This document shows positions 17,901 through 25,058 of a stretch of 43,493 nt of DNA, piece after piece. Numbering within the stretch: position 1 is the stretch's first letter; every line of letters begins with the position of its first letter. The DNA lies in assembly GCA_945903545.1 (NCBI GenBank), contig CAMDOO010000020.1:1-43493 (forward strand). The letters run 5' to 3'. Both the position numbers and the translations under genes were made by a program. This DNA comes from Opitutus sp. GAS368 (GTDB taxonomy: Bacteria > Verrucomicrobiota > Verrucomicrobiia > Opitutales > Opitutaceae). The notes under the pieces are model-generated. The model ran no database searches, had not been told where the DNA came from, and was given only the letters and a program-made list of their open reading frames with translations.

Positions 17901-18735
17901 CCGGCTCGCGATCCTCAATTCGCCCAAGCTGGACGAAGTTTATCCAGTGCTCATCGACGAAGCAGCCAAACTGAATGGCGACAGCTCCCAGCTGGCCGAC
18001 GCCGCCCTGCTCACGATTTCCGCCCGGAAGTTCGGGGCCACGGCTCCCCGTGATGCCGCCTCCCGCGCCCTCGACGCCGGCTGGAGCAACCCGGGCCGCC
18101 GCTTGCAGATCATCATGGCGGCCGTCACCGCCAAAGACACCACCCGCGCACCGCAGATCATCGCTGCGGCCAACGATGCGGATGCCGCCGTCGCCCGCGC
18201 CGCCACCTACGCGATGCAGCAGCTCACCATCGACCCGGCCGTGCTGGCCGCGGCCGCCGCCGGCCCCAAGATCGGGTTGATGGCCACTCCGGCCATCCTC
18301 GACGCGGTGGTGCCCGCCAAGGGCACGGTCGCCCGCGGCGCCCAGCTCGTGCGGGAACTCGGATGCGTCTCCTGCCACTCCGTCGCCGCCGGCGAAACCC
18401 CCAAGGGGCCGCCGCTGAACCTCGTTTCCAAGATCCTCCCGCGGCGCGAGCTGGCCGAGGCCATCCTGCTCCCCAATAAATCGATGGCCCAGGGCTTCCC
18501 CACGAACCAGATCACGCGGCGCTCCGGCGGCACCATCGTCGGATTCATCGTCCAGGAGACGCCCAGCGCGGTCACGATCCAGGACATCACGACGCAACAG
18601 ACCCGGATCGCGGTGTCGGATATCGCCAACCGCACCTCGGTCGAGGCCTCGATCATGCCCCAGGGCCTTGCCGGCAACCTCACGATCACCGAGTTCGCCT
18701 CGCTCCTCGACTACATCGAGAGCCTCGCGCGCTGA
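14998..18735 (+). CDS. Periplasmic propeller-HEAT-cytochrome c oxidoreductase, copy 2
   Basis: This 1245-residue paralogue of the protein at 8887-12546 has a signal peptide (residues 1-22, 'LLLTASLGQAQ'), an extra N-terminal segment (about 25-90) with no obvious match in copy 1, the propeller-type domain (about 95-455, with 'DTNKDGVVDE', 'DRDGDGIAEE', 'RDNTNDGGGWD'), HEAT-like helices (about 465-830), the Gly-Arg-bounded helical module (about 834-964), and a haem-c domain with CVSCH (1123-1127) and a probable Met ligand at 1220 ('SIMPQGL'). Compared with copy 1 the propeller has an insertion at about residues 383-412. The start at 14998 gives the signal peptide and follows CCCC. Two different copies in one operon suggest two substrates, or two steps sharing one electron acceptor. 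Confidence 0.9.
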   Translation: MHSKRFNLAAATLLLTASLGQAQITVTSKDVIYLNGAATPSTEVPLGTYAWTRTASFEGQYDQIPEAGPQPSIASYATTPVITPAYAEIAMNELTVPDGFEAKPWGTPPLVNHPTAVTAAPDGTIYVAVDGSGSLGANAHLGRIVRLRDTNKDGVVDEAKPFVPDIDSPRGVIWDHDHLIVMAPPNVTAFYDRDGDGIAEEKKVLISGMGWPLTMALADHSIQNIEVGIDGWIYLAVGDIGIFKATGSDGRTLQMRSGGIVRFRSDGSGMEIFAGATRNNYGVAISPLLDVFSRDNTNDGGGWDVRLHHFTGMTDHGYPSLFVNFSDEVIAPLAQFGGGSGVGAMWLDEPGIPAKWNGLTTADYGQRALFHHALVPKGATFSLPGYSGGTTSANPPLLTPGQEGPPAGNEPFLEAVNPMDADVDANSNIYLVAWRGGGFRWTGPMFGMVYKVSPKNFTPAPLPDFNRISAAALIEVLNGPSHVRRIEAQRAILRRKAELGTQIVPMLQALAADRSKPLANRVAALYTDKQLRGAQATAQIAQLASDPTIAALAIKALGDDLTQARSIPIPVVTAALRSSDPRTRKEALITLARADSLASAPAITALLADPDPVVAHTAVQALRSLRAVDASLAVVDSTTAVPALRKGSLQVLQSIHEARVTNALIQRLTSDQTVERQNDLVGTLARLANTEAQWNGSWWNTRPSTVGPYYAPAPWPETGKILTALNTVLNRAGPEQTLAIARHYIKQGVSPGAAVTKFLAFADAEPALLPQITSYFAAADEIPANAIPVLTKAAANVTVPANVRADAVAALAKTSDRANWAALIPAVATIGQAGAPAGGRGAAAAAAPAGIPGATPIQQLLVTALETASTAQLQALTAARTALTQASLTADQATVAARAASVAQAEEALALARSAAFVKIQTSVAKLNPAQVAALTAQSVAVPAPAVAAGRGGGGRGGAAGVPPAEQARLAILNSPKLDEVYPVLIDEAAKLNGDSSQLADAALLTISARKFGATAPRDAASRALDAGWSNPGRRLQIIMAAVTAKDTTRAPQIIAAANDADAAVARAATYAMQQLTIDPAVLAAAAAGPKIGLMATPAILDAVVPAKGTVARGAQLVRELGCVSCHSVAAGETPKGPPLNLVSKILPRRELAEAILLPNKSMAQGFPTNQITRRSGGTIVGFIVQETPSAVTIQDITTQQTRIAVSDIANRTSVEASIMPQGLAGNLTITEFASLLDYIESLAR

Positions 18736-18826
18736 TCCCTCGCGCCCGCTGGTCCAACCCGGCGGGTTCGTACCTCGCGCGGCCGCGGGTGCTTCCCGCC
18801 GGCCGCCAGTCTTTCCCGTCTTCAAA

Positions 18827-19672
18827 ATGCGACTCGGCATCAACACCTTCCTCTTCGCCTGCCCGTTCCACGACCAGCACACGAAGCTCTTCCCAAAATT
18901 CCGGAGATGGGGTTTTGAGACGGTTGAGTTCGCGATCGCCGCGCCGGACGACATGGACTGGGCCCACGTGAAGCGCCAGCTGGACAAGTCCGGGCTGGTC
19001 GCGGGCTCGGTCGCCGCCGCCATGGGACCCGGCCGCGACCTGCGCGGGAATCCCCGGGCACAGCAGGCCGGCCTCGCCTATGTCAGGGAACTGATCGACC
19101 GGATGCCCGCTCTGGACTGCCACACCCTGATCGGTCCATTCTACAGCGAAGTCGGCCGGGCCGGGGCCGAGACCCCGGCCGCGCAGCGCACGCAACGGCA
19201 ACTCGTGGTGAAGCACCTCAAGGCGTTGGCCAGGTATGCCGGGGACCGGGGCGTGACGCTCTGCGTGGAGCCGCTCAACCGTTTCGAGACCGACTTCCTC
19301 AACACCTGCGACCAGGCAATCCAGCTCGTCCACGAGGTGAACCATCCGGCCTTCAAGATCATGCTCGATACGTTTCACATGAACATCGAGGAGAAGGACT
19401 CCGCCCAGGCCATCCGCCGCTGCGGCCAGCTGCTCGGGCATTTCCACGCCTCGGGCAGCGACCGCGGCACGCCCGGCTCCGACCACACGGACTGGAAGGG
19501 CATCGCCGCCGCCCTCAAGGCCATCAACTTCCAGGGCGACGTCGTCATCGAGTCGTTCACCCAAGACGTGAAGATCATCGCCCGCGCCGCCGCGATCTGG
19601 CGCCGCATCGAGCCGACCCGGGACGAGATCGCCGAGAAGGGCGTGCTCTTTCTGCGCCGGTTGCTGGCCTAG
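18827..19672 (+). CDS. Ketose 3-epimerase-like TIM-barrel protein, copy 2
   Basis: This 281-residue protein is in the D-tagatose/D-psicose 3-epimerase family by pattern, with the full set of metal/catalytic residues: Glu148 ('CVEPLNRFE'), Asp181 ('LDTFHMNIEE'), His207 ('HFHASG') and Glu242 ('VVIESF'). These enzymes move a proton at C3 of keto sugars using a divalent metal. Related TIM barrels act on 3-keto sugars in known pathways, so the exact reaction is open. It has no signal peptide and is presumably cytoplasmic. The start at 18827 gives the shared MRLGINT opening; an upstream frame overlaps the end of cytochrome 2 and is rejected. It lies 91 bases after cytochrome 2 in the same direction. 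Confidence 0.92.
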   Translation: MRLGINTFLFACPFHDQHTKLFPKFRRWGFETVEFAIAAPDDMDWAHVKRQLDKSGLVAGSVAAAMGPGRDLRGNPRAQQAGLAYVRELIDRMPALDCHTLIGPFYSEVGRAGAETPAAQRTQRQLVVKHLKALARYAGDRGVTLCVEPLNRFETDFLNTCDQAIQLVHEVNHPAFKIMLDTFHMNIEEKDSAQAIRRCGQLLGHFHASGSDRGTPGSDHTDWKGIAAALKAINFQGDVVIESFTQDVKIIARAAAIWRRIEPTRDEIAEKGVLFLRRLLA

Positions 19673-19855
19673 GTCCTCCGGGCTCGGAACCTTCGTTCCC
19701 GCGAGTCCCCGGCCTCGCCCGCGATGCGAGACGGCTCGCGGCCAGCCGGGAGCGGGATTTCGCCGTCGGCCGGCGCTGCACCCGGAAATATGGGATCGAA
19801 AACGCCGTTCGGCCCCTCCATTTTTCAACAGGGTCCCACCCCAACCTCCATTATC

Positions 19856-20704
19856 ATGCGTCTTGGAATCAACACCTTTCTCTTCGCCTGCCCCTTTCAC
19901 GACCGGCACACCCGGTTCTTTCCGAAATTCCGGAAGTGGGGCTACGATTCGGTCGAACTCGCGGTCGCCGCGCCGTCCGACATGGACCCCGCTTACGTCC
20001 GCGAGCAGCTGGACAAAAACGGCCTGGTCGCGGGCACGGTCTGCGGGGCCTTCGGGCCGGGCCGCGACCTCCGGGGCACGCCGGCGGAGCAGCAGGCGTC
20101 GATCGCCTACGTCAAGGCGTTGATCGGCCAGATGAAGCTCCTGGGTTCCTCCGTGCTCGCCGGCCCGATCTACAGCACCGTCGGCCGGGCCGACGCCGAG
20201 ACCGCCGCGGCGAAGCGCCAGCAATGGAAGCTCGTGAAGCTCCACCTCCGCGACCTTGCCGCCTACGCGGGTGACCGCGGCGTGACTCTGTGCCTCGAGC
20301 CGCTGAATCGCTTCGAGACCGATTTCATCAACACCTGTGACCAAGCCCTCGACATGGTCGCCGACGTGGGGCACCCGGCGCTGAAGATCCACCTCGATAC
20401 GTTCCACATGAACATCGAGGAAAAGGACCTGGGCCAGGCCATCCGGCGCTGCGGGAAACACCTCGGGCATTTCCACGCCTCCGGCAGCGACCGCGGCACG
20501 CCCGGCAACGATCACACCGATTGGGCGGGCATCGCCGCCGCACTCAAGGCCGTGAAGTACCAGGGCGACGTTGTGGTCGAGTCGTTCACCTCCGACGTCG
20601 AGATCATCGCCCGCGCCGCCGCCATCTGGCGCCGCATCGAGCCGACCCAGGACGAGATCGCCGCCAAGGGCGCCAAGTTCCTGCGCCGGGCGCTGAAGAT
20701 TTGA
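19856..20704 (+). CDS. Ketose 3-epimerase-like TIM-barrel protein, copy 3
   Basis: This 282-residue tandem paralogue of the preceding gene keeps Glu148, Asp181, His207 and Glu242. By eye it is closer to copy 1 (62-961) over the first two thirds: 'RKWGYD', 'REQLDK', 'GPGRDLRG' and 'SVLAGP.YSTVGR' are shared. Copy 1 therefore probably derives from this type and then lost the second catalytic Glu. It is the last gene of the plus arm. A REP-like pair follows 16 bases after the stop. A cytoplasmic ketose or keto-sugar isomerase role is inferred. Confidence 0.92.
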   Translation: MRLGINTFLFACPFHDRHTRFFPKFRKWGYDSVELAVAAPSDMDPAYVREQLDKNGLVAGTVCGAFGPGRDLRGTPAEQQASIAYVKALIGQMKLLGSSVLAGPIYSTVGRADAETAAAKRQQWKLVKLHLRDLAAYAGDRGVTLCLEPLNRFETDFINTCDQALDMVADVGHPALKIHLDTFHMNIEEKDLGQAIRRCGKHLGHFHASGSDRGTPGNDHTDWAGIAAALKAVKYQGDVVVESFTSDVEIIARAAAIWRRIEPTQDEIAAKGAKFLRRALKI

Positions 20705-20720
20705 GGGACCGGGGCCGCGG

Positions 20721-20789
20721 GTAGGGCGAACATGTCATGTCCGCCGGGCTCGGGATCGGGGTCGCGGCGGAGATGACATCTCCGTCCTG
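20721..20789. repeat. REP-like paired hairpin after the epimerase operon
   Basis: The left unit GTAGGGCGAACATGTCATGT and following bases (20721-20745) forms a stem. The right unit (about 20767-20789) is an inverted relative ending in CCGTCCTGC. It lies between the convergent epimerase and b562-like genes and may help end transcription. Confidence 0.5.
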
Positions 20790-20831
20790 CCGATCAGCCA
20801 GCAGACGAAGTTCATCGGGGCGGCCGGGCAC

Positions 20832-20864
20832 AAAAAAAACGCCGCCGGAGAACCGGCGGCGTTT
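20832..20864 (-). terminator. Intrinsic terminator of the b562-like gene
   Basis: A perfect 12-bp stem (AAACGCCGCCGG / CCGGCGGCGTTT) with loop AGAA is followed on the minus strand by a run of eight T. It begins 18 bases past the stop codon of the minus-strand gene at 20883. This is the clearest intrinsic terminator in the window. Confidence 0.9.
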
Positions 20865-20882
20865 GCGGAGAATGCCTAAAGC

Positions 20883-21476
20883 TTAGTTGCCACGGGGCGC
20901 ACCGCCGCCGGGACCACCGGGACCGCCGCCACCGGGAGCGCCACCGCCGCCGGGGCCACCGGGACCGCCACGACCACCGCGGGGAGCGCGGAAAGTGTTA
21001 TGGCCTTCCTGGCTCTGGATCATGCCAAGGGCGGCATAGAGGGGAGCAATCTCCTCCGGCGTCTTGCCCGCCTTCAGCGCGGTCTCGAGGGTCTCAACCG
21101 CCGCGATGAACTTCTTCATCGTGATCTGATAATCGGAGACGTACTTCGCCTTGTCGGCCTCGGTCACAACCGCGGCCGGAGCCCACTTCGGAGCAAGTTT
21201 CACGGCCTCGTTGGCGGCGGCCTTGATGATCGCGACCTGCTTGATGGCCTCAGCCTGCTTGGAGGCGTCCGACACGTCGGCCGCACCACCGCGACCGGAG
21301 CGCAGCGCCATGTTGGCGGTGTTGATCTTGCCCATCTGCTCCTCGAGGGGAGTCTTCGGGGCGGCGTTGGCCGGGGCGCCACCGGGACCGGGGCCGCCGG
21401 GGGCGGGCTGGGCGAAAGCAACCGACCCGAGGGTCAGCGCGAGTACGGACGATGTGAACAAGGTGCGGATCTTCAT
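20883..21476 (-). CDS. Secreted cytochrome b562-like four-helix protein with Gly-Pro-rich ends
   Basis: This 197-residue protein has a signal peptide (residues 1-22, 'LGSVAFAQ') and a Pro/Gly linker (23-43). A helical core follows (44-165), then a Gly/Pro/Arg-rich tail (166-197). The core resembles soluble cytochrome b562: 'LEEQMGKIN' matches the family's first helix, whose Met (here Met48) is a haem ligand, and 'SQEGHNTFR' matches the last helix, whose His (here His159) is the other. The spacing (111 residues) is longer than in E. coli b562 (95) because of extra residues between helices 2 and 3. Non-covalent haem binding in the periplasm is therefore inferred. The tail recalls the Gly-Arg linkers of the neighbouring cytochromes. 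It is monocistronic, with a strong terminator, and divergent from the hydrolase gene at 21670. It could be an electron carrier for the neighbouring locus. Confidence 0.75.
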   Translation of the reverse strand: MKIRTLFTSSVLALTLGSVAFAQPAPGGPGPGGAPANAAPKTPLEEQMGKINTANMALRSGRGGAADVSDASKQAEAIKQVAIIKAAANEAVKLAPKWAPAAVVTEADKAKYVSDYQITMKKFIAAVETLETALKAGKTPEEIAPLYAALGMIQSQEGHNTFRAPRGGRGGPGGPGGGGAPGGGGPGGPGGGAPRGN

Positions 21477-21669
21477 AGGAAGGTGTTGGTTTCGGGAGAC
21501 GCTAAACGGCCGCGATGCAAATCACGGCGACTGACTTTGCAATGGGTTTTTGGTTCCAGATCCGTAACGTACAACTTTCGGTGTTTTCTTGGAATATTCC
21601 CTTGGGCCGCTACTCGTTACCGCAGTATCCCCATTCGCCCCGGATGGTCGAAACCCGATGCCCCTACCC

Positions 21670-22488
21670 ATGAAGCTCTCCTCCCTGTTTCTCGCCGCCT
21701 TCGCGGTGTCTCTCATCCCCGCCACCCACGCCCAGCCCCAGCCGTGGGCCCTGGGCCGCCTGGAGGGCAAGTCCCCCCGCCATCAGGAATGGCAGAAGAT
21801 TACCTCCGCGACCCGGCCGCTCCAGGTCTTTGTCACCTACCCCGAGGTCAGCACCAAGGCCACTGTCGTCATCGTTCTCCACGAGAACATGGGCCTGACC
21901 GACTGGGCCCGCAATTTCGCCGACCAGCTCGCCGAGGCCGGCTACATCGCCATCGCGCCGGACATGCTCACGCAGGCGGATGGCAAGACCACCCGGGAAC
22001 TCATGGCCACGACCGGGGAGGTCAGTCGCGCCCACCAGGCGCTCACGCCCGATGGCATCACCGCCGATCTCACCGCGGTCGTCGAGTACGCGAAGAAAAT
22101 CCCGGCGGCCAACGACAAGGTCGTCATCGCCGGCTTCTGCTGGGGTGGCGCCCAGTCGTTCCGTTTCGGAACCAACAACAAGGACATCAAGGGTGTGTTC
22201 TCCTTCTACGGCGCCCAGCCTACGGTCCCCGCCGACATCGCCCGCATCAACGCCCCCATCTACGGTTTCTATGCCGCCAACGACATGCGGGTGAATGCCA
22301 CCATTCCCCAGACGGTCGAATTGATGAAGGCCGCCGGCAAGGTGTACGAGCCCGTCACCTTCGCCGAGGGCTCCGGCCACGGTTTCATGCGCGCCGGCGA
22401 TCCGGCCAATCCCGACATCACGCCGCCAAACAAGGCCGCCCGTGACGCTGCCTGGGCCCGCTTGACCGAGCTGCTGAAGAAGATCTGA
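21670..22488 (+). CDS. Secreted dienelactone hydrolase-family protein
   Basis: This 272-residue alpha/beta hydrolase has a signal peptide (residues 1-22, 'LIPATHAQ'). The dienelactone-hydrolase nucleophile motif 'GFCWGG' places Cys157, with Asp205 ('AANDMRV') and His237 ('GSGHGFM') completing the triad. Glu72 in 'HENMGL' matches the conserved Glu near the active site. The usual members open cyclic dienelactones in the cytoplasm; this exported member probably acts on another ester or lactone. Lactones are products of sugar dehydrogenases, so a link to the oxidative locus is possible but only inferred. The start at 21670 gives the signal peptide and follows CCC; in-frame ATGs lie upstream at 21658 and 21589. 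A hairpin follows the stop. Confidence 0.88.
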   Translation: MKLSSLFLAAFAVSLIPATHAQPQPWALGRLEGKSPRHQEWQKITSATRPLQVFVTYPEVSTKATVVIVLHENMGLTDWARNFADQLAEAGYIAIAPDMLTQADGKTTRELMATTGEVSRAHQALTPDGITADLTAVVEYAKKIPAANDKVVIAGFCWGGAQSFRFGTNNKDIKGVFSFYGAQPTVPADIARINAPIYGFYAANDMRVNATIPQTVELMKAAGKVYEPVTFAEGSGHGFMRAGDPANPDITPPNKAARDAAWARLTELLKKI

Positions 22489-22490
22489 GC

Positions 22491-22513
22491 GTGAAGGGCC
22501 TGCGGCCCCTCAC
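22491..22513 (+). terminator. Hairpin directly after the dienelactone hydrolase gene
   Basis: GTGAAGGGCC-tgc-GGCCCCTCAC forms a 10-bp stem with one mismatch starting two bases after the stop codon. It is followed by CTGTTGTTGGG, only weakly T-rich. It is a probable but imperfect terminator. Confidence 0.45.
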
Positions 22514-22564
22514 CTGTTGTTGGGTCGTTGAAGACGACCGAGGGCGCACCGCCCATGGCACGGG

Positions 22565-22625
22565 TGTAGGAGCGGGTTTACCCCGCGAGATCTGACCGCA
22601 TTCGCGGCATAAAGCCGCTCCTCCA
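22565..22625. repeat. REP-like paired element
   Basis: The left half is TGTAGGAGCGGG...CCCCGCGA and the right half is TCGCGGC...GCCGCTCCTCCA. The two ends are inverted copies with one change (CTCCA for CTACA). It fills the gap between the convergent hydrolase and tatC genes. Confidence 0.6.
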
Positions 22626-22669
22626 GCCCACGGATCCGACCCGGCGCGTTAGGGATAACGCGCCCTGCC

Positions 22670-23488
22670 TTACACCCCGGCCGCCAGCCGCGCCGCGCGC
22701 TTCTTCTCGATCCGGCTGCCCGCGATGATCGCCAGCTCAAAGAGCACGTACAGCGGCAGCGCCATCAGGCCCTGGGTCAGCGGATCCGGGGTCGGGGTGA
22801 CAATGGCGGCGATGATGAAGATCACAATGATCGCGTGCTTCCGGTACTTGCGCAGGAATGCGGTCGTCATGAGCCTGAAGTGCACCAGCAGCACGATCAC
22901 GAGCGGGAATTCAAACGAGAGTCCCACGCCGAGGACCAACCACGTCATCAGGCTGAAATAATTCGCGGGCGTCCAATTGAAGCCCCAGCCAAACAGCAGG
23001 TTCAGGTCGATCGACACCCGCAGCGCACTCGTCACGAGCAGGAAGAAGCTGAACGCGGAGCCGGACAGGAACAGGAGCAGGCCCACCCCGACAAAGGGCA
23101 GCACCGTCCGGCGCTCGTGGTCGGTCAGTGCCGGGGCGATGAATTGGCCAATAAAGAACAGGATGAACGGCGAGCTCATGATCAGTCCCCCAACGAGGCA
23201 GAGCTGAATGATCACGTTGAATCCCTCCATCGGGGAATTCGTGACAAACCGGAACGTGAGATCCGGGTATTCGGACAGCACATGGTTCAACGGCCAGGAA
23301 AGTGCGTCGAAGAAATCCTTGAAGTAAATGCCCACCACCACGGCCGCCGCGATAAAGGCCAAGGCGCTGCGGAACAGCACCCCGCGCAGCTCGTTCAGGT
23401 GGTCCCAGAACCCCATCGCCTTGCCCGGCGGACGGACGGCTTCGAGCGGAGTGATCTCTGCGTCTGGTTTCTGGGTGGGTTCGCTCAC
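22670..23488 (-). CDS. tatC: Sec-independent protein translocase subunit TatC
   Basis: This is the core membrane subunit of the twin-arginine translocase, which exports folded, often cofactor-bearing, proteins. It has about 272 residues with six predicted membrane helices. Signature motifs are 'HLNELRGVLFR' at the cytoplasmic N-terminus, 'FIAPALTDHERR' in the first periplasmic/TM2-3 region, and 'GLSFEFPLV' with the conserved Glu. The start was set at a GTG (23488) preceded by CCC. An ATG-initiated frame runs to 23533, but its extra residues overlap poorly conserved intergenic sequence. No tatA/tatB is nearby in the window. Confidence 0.93.
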   Translation of the reverse strand: MSEPTQKPDAEITPLEAVRPPGKAMGFWDHLNELRGVLFRSALAFIAAAVVVGIYFKDFFDALSWPLNHVLSEYPDLTFRFVTNSPMEGFNVIIQLCLVGGLIMSSPFILFFIGQFIAPALTDHERRTVLPFVGVGLLLFLSGSAFSFFLLVTSALRVSIDLNLLFGWGFNWTPANYFSLMTWLVLGVGLSFEFPLVIVLLVHFRLMTTAFLRKYRKHAIIVIFIIAAIVTPTPDPLTQGLMALPLYVLFELAIIAGSRIEKKRAARLAAGV

Positions 23489-23556
23489 GGGATTAAAGCC
23501 GGAGCATGGAGGCCCCATCTCCCGCGTGGCCATGAAATTTCGCGCTGCCTCGTGTG

Positions 23557-23624
23557 GCAGGGCGGAGATGCCATCTCCGCCGCGATGACGTCCGATCCGG
23601 CGGACATTCCCATGTCCGCCCTAT
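23557..23624. repeat. REP-like paired element
   Basis: A hairpin GGCGGAGATG-cc-CATCTCCGCC (from GCAG at 23557) is followed by GGCGGACAT...ATGTCCGCC ending CCCTAT (23624). It is the same kind of unit as at 20721 and 33458. It lies upstream of tatC. Confidence 0.55.
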
Positions 23625-24024
23625 CTTGAATGCCAATCATCACGGTCGCCCGTTTCGACACACCCAGGCCCTCAGCTGAGCCGAAGGGCAACCAAGGGAC
23701 CCAAAACTTTCCCGCGGATTTCACGGATCGACGCGGATATTCAATCGCAATCCGGTTTGGACATCCGCGTTCATCCGCGAAATCCGTGGGAAGGGTCGGC
23801 CTAACGCCCGGAAATCCCTCCCGGCACACGAGGATCCTGCAGTAGAGTAGCGCAGAGCACGGAATGGTTTGGGGTTCCCGAACCAAACCACCCAAAGACC
23901 AAGCTCTGTGTCCTCCGTGTCTCTGTGTGCCAAAAGGTTTGCTGGATCGATCGCGGTCGCCTCGTCGGCAGCCCTACCCATCTCCCATCTGCCATCCACG
24001 ATCTCCCACCGGCCCTGGGCCGGA
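23625..24024. other. Gene-poor intergenic stretch with several degenerate repeats
   Basis: No credible gene was found here. It contains a large imperfect inverted repeat (23711-23738 against 23763-23790, 24 of 28 positions), an 8-bp hairpin TGGTTTGG/CCAAACCA (23865-23890), and a word of the 'CTCTGTGTCCTCCGTGTCTC' kind (about 23904-23925). These are dispersed-repeat debris by appearance. Confidence 0.6.
23711..23790. repeat. Imperfect inverted repeat, 28-bp arms
   Basis: The arms read CGCGGATTTCACGGAT... and the near complement ...ATCCGCGAAATCCGTGG. Four mismatches in 28 leave a plausible long hairpin or a decayed mobile palindrome. A weaker relative (ACCGCAGATT / AATCTGCGGA) occurs in the 24862-25058 gap. 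Confidence 0.6.
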
Positions 24025-24252
24025 TCAGCCTCCTGCCGGATAGAGGCAGTTGACCTCGATCTTCTCCCCGCAGGAGCACGTCACCACCAGGCGCACGATC
24101 TTGTCGCCGTCCTTGATCACCTCGATGGCGGCCGACGATTCCGCCGCGGAGTCGTCGTGCCTGTGCCCGCGCACCGGCCGCACCGGCGGCGCCGCGGCCA
24201 GGCGCAGCGGGGCGGAATCGAGGGACTTTCGGCCGAGCAGGAAGGGTTTCAT
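24025..24252 (-). CDS. Small uncharacterised protein with C-terminal Cys cluster
   Basis: This 75-residue protein is not recognised. The N-terminal half is Arg/Ala/Pro-rich and probably disordered. The C-terminal half looks folded: 'AIEVIKDGDKIVRLVVTC' followed by 'SCGEKIEVNCLY', giving a C-x-C-(8)-C pattern that could be half of a zinc-ribbon-like site. The start at 24252 (ATG after CCCC) was chosen over the longer frame to 24363, whose extra part is of poor quality. It is divergent from the gene at 24385. Coding status rests on the conserved-looking C-terminal segment and start context. Confidence 0.6.
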   Translation of the reverse strand: MKPFLLGRKSLDSAPLRLAAAPPVRPVRGHRHDDSAAESSAAIEVIKDGDKIVRLVVTCSCGEKIEVNCLYPAGG

Positions 24253-24343
24253 GGGGCGGGCGCTGCCGCGCCCGCCCTGCGCTGGGCGTCGCGGGTCTTG
24301 GAGGAGAGCGTGAGGCTGATCGCAATGCGCTGATTGTTCAAGA

Positions 24344-24367
24344 TGTAGACGGGGTGCCCTCACCCCG
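24344..24367 (+). repeat. REP-like half unit
   Basis: TGTAGACGGGGTGCCCTCAC followed by CCCG. It closely matches the left half of the element at 40910 and the reversed unit at 33315-33338. It lies just upstream of the start at 24385. Confidence 0.5.
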
Positions 24368-24384
24368 CATAAACCTCCTCACCC

Positions 24385-24861
24385 ATGCTCACCTCCCGCC
24401 GCGACTACATCCTGCGGATCATTGACGAGGTAGGCCGGCTGCTCGCCCGGCTGGTGCTCCAGCGCCGCAAGGGCCAGCCCGAGGACGCGCTGCAGTCGCT
24501 CGCCGATGCCTTCGCGCGCCTCTTCGGCCGGGAGTTTCACGAGGTCTTCCAGTTCACGCCCGAGCAGCACTACCTGATGCTGGCCGAGGACGAGCCCGGC
24601 GCAATCGCGCGCGACAAACGCCTGCTCTACGCCGCGCTCAGCGCCGAGGCCGGCCGGATCTACGCCGACCTCGGGCGCACCGAGTTCGCCCGCGCCTCGC
24701 GATTAAACGCCCTGCGCTTCACCCTGCGCGCCCAGCAGGACTGCCCCGGCGGCGATCTGCCGGCCTTCGCGCCCGACCCCACCGGGCTGGTCGCGGAGCT
24801 GGGCGCCGCGAACCTCGATCCGGAGACGACCGAACTGCTGCGGACCACCGGGAGGAATTGA
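24385..24861 (+). CDS. Uncharacterised helical protein, DUF6483-like
   Basis: This 158-residue protein has an all-helical prediction. It opens with 'RRDYILRIIDEVGRLLARLV', which resembles the N-terminus of DUF6483 proteins (recognition only, not verified). A TPR-like stretch follows ('YAALSAEAGRIYADLG', 'FARASRLNALRFTLRA'). It has no signal peptide and no membrane segment. The start follows CACCC. It stands alone, divergent from the small Cys protein; about 200 bases without a gene separate it from the glycosyltransferase. The function is unknown. Confidence 0.75.
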   Translation: MLTSRRDYILRIIDEVGRLLARLVLQRRKGQPEDALQSLADAFARLFGREFHEVFQFTPEQHYLMLAEDEPGAIARDKRLLYAALSAEAGRIYADLGRTEFARASRLNALRFTLRAQQDCPGGDLPAFAPDPTGLVAELGAANLDPETTELLRTTGRN

Positions 24862-25058
24862 GCACCCGGATTTTGACCGCAGATTTGCCGATGAATACCG
24901 GATTCGGATTGGGATCTGCGCCCTCCGAGTAATCTGCGGAACAATCCTCAGGTGTTTTGATTGCGGCGGCCCGAAGCTGCGCCGCTCGCATAAACCTATG
25001 GGGCCCGCGATTTGATTCGGACCGGCCCGGGTTTTCTGCCTTTTTCACCGGCCAGCGC

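Noticed and set aside
23869-24333. A 154-codon plus-strand frame over the small Cys-protein gene
   Set aside because: It runs through dispersed-repeat sequence and is antisense to the better candidate at 24025-24252.
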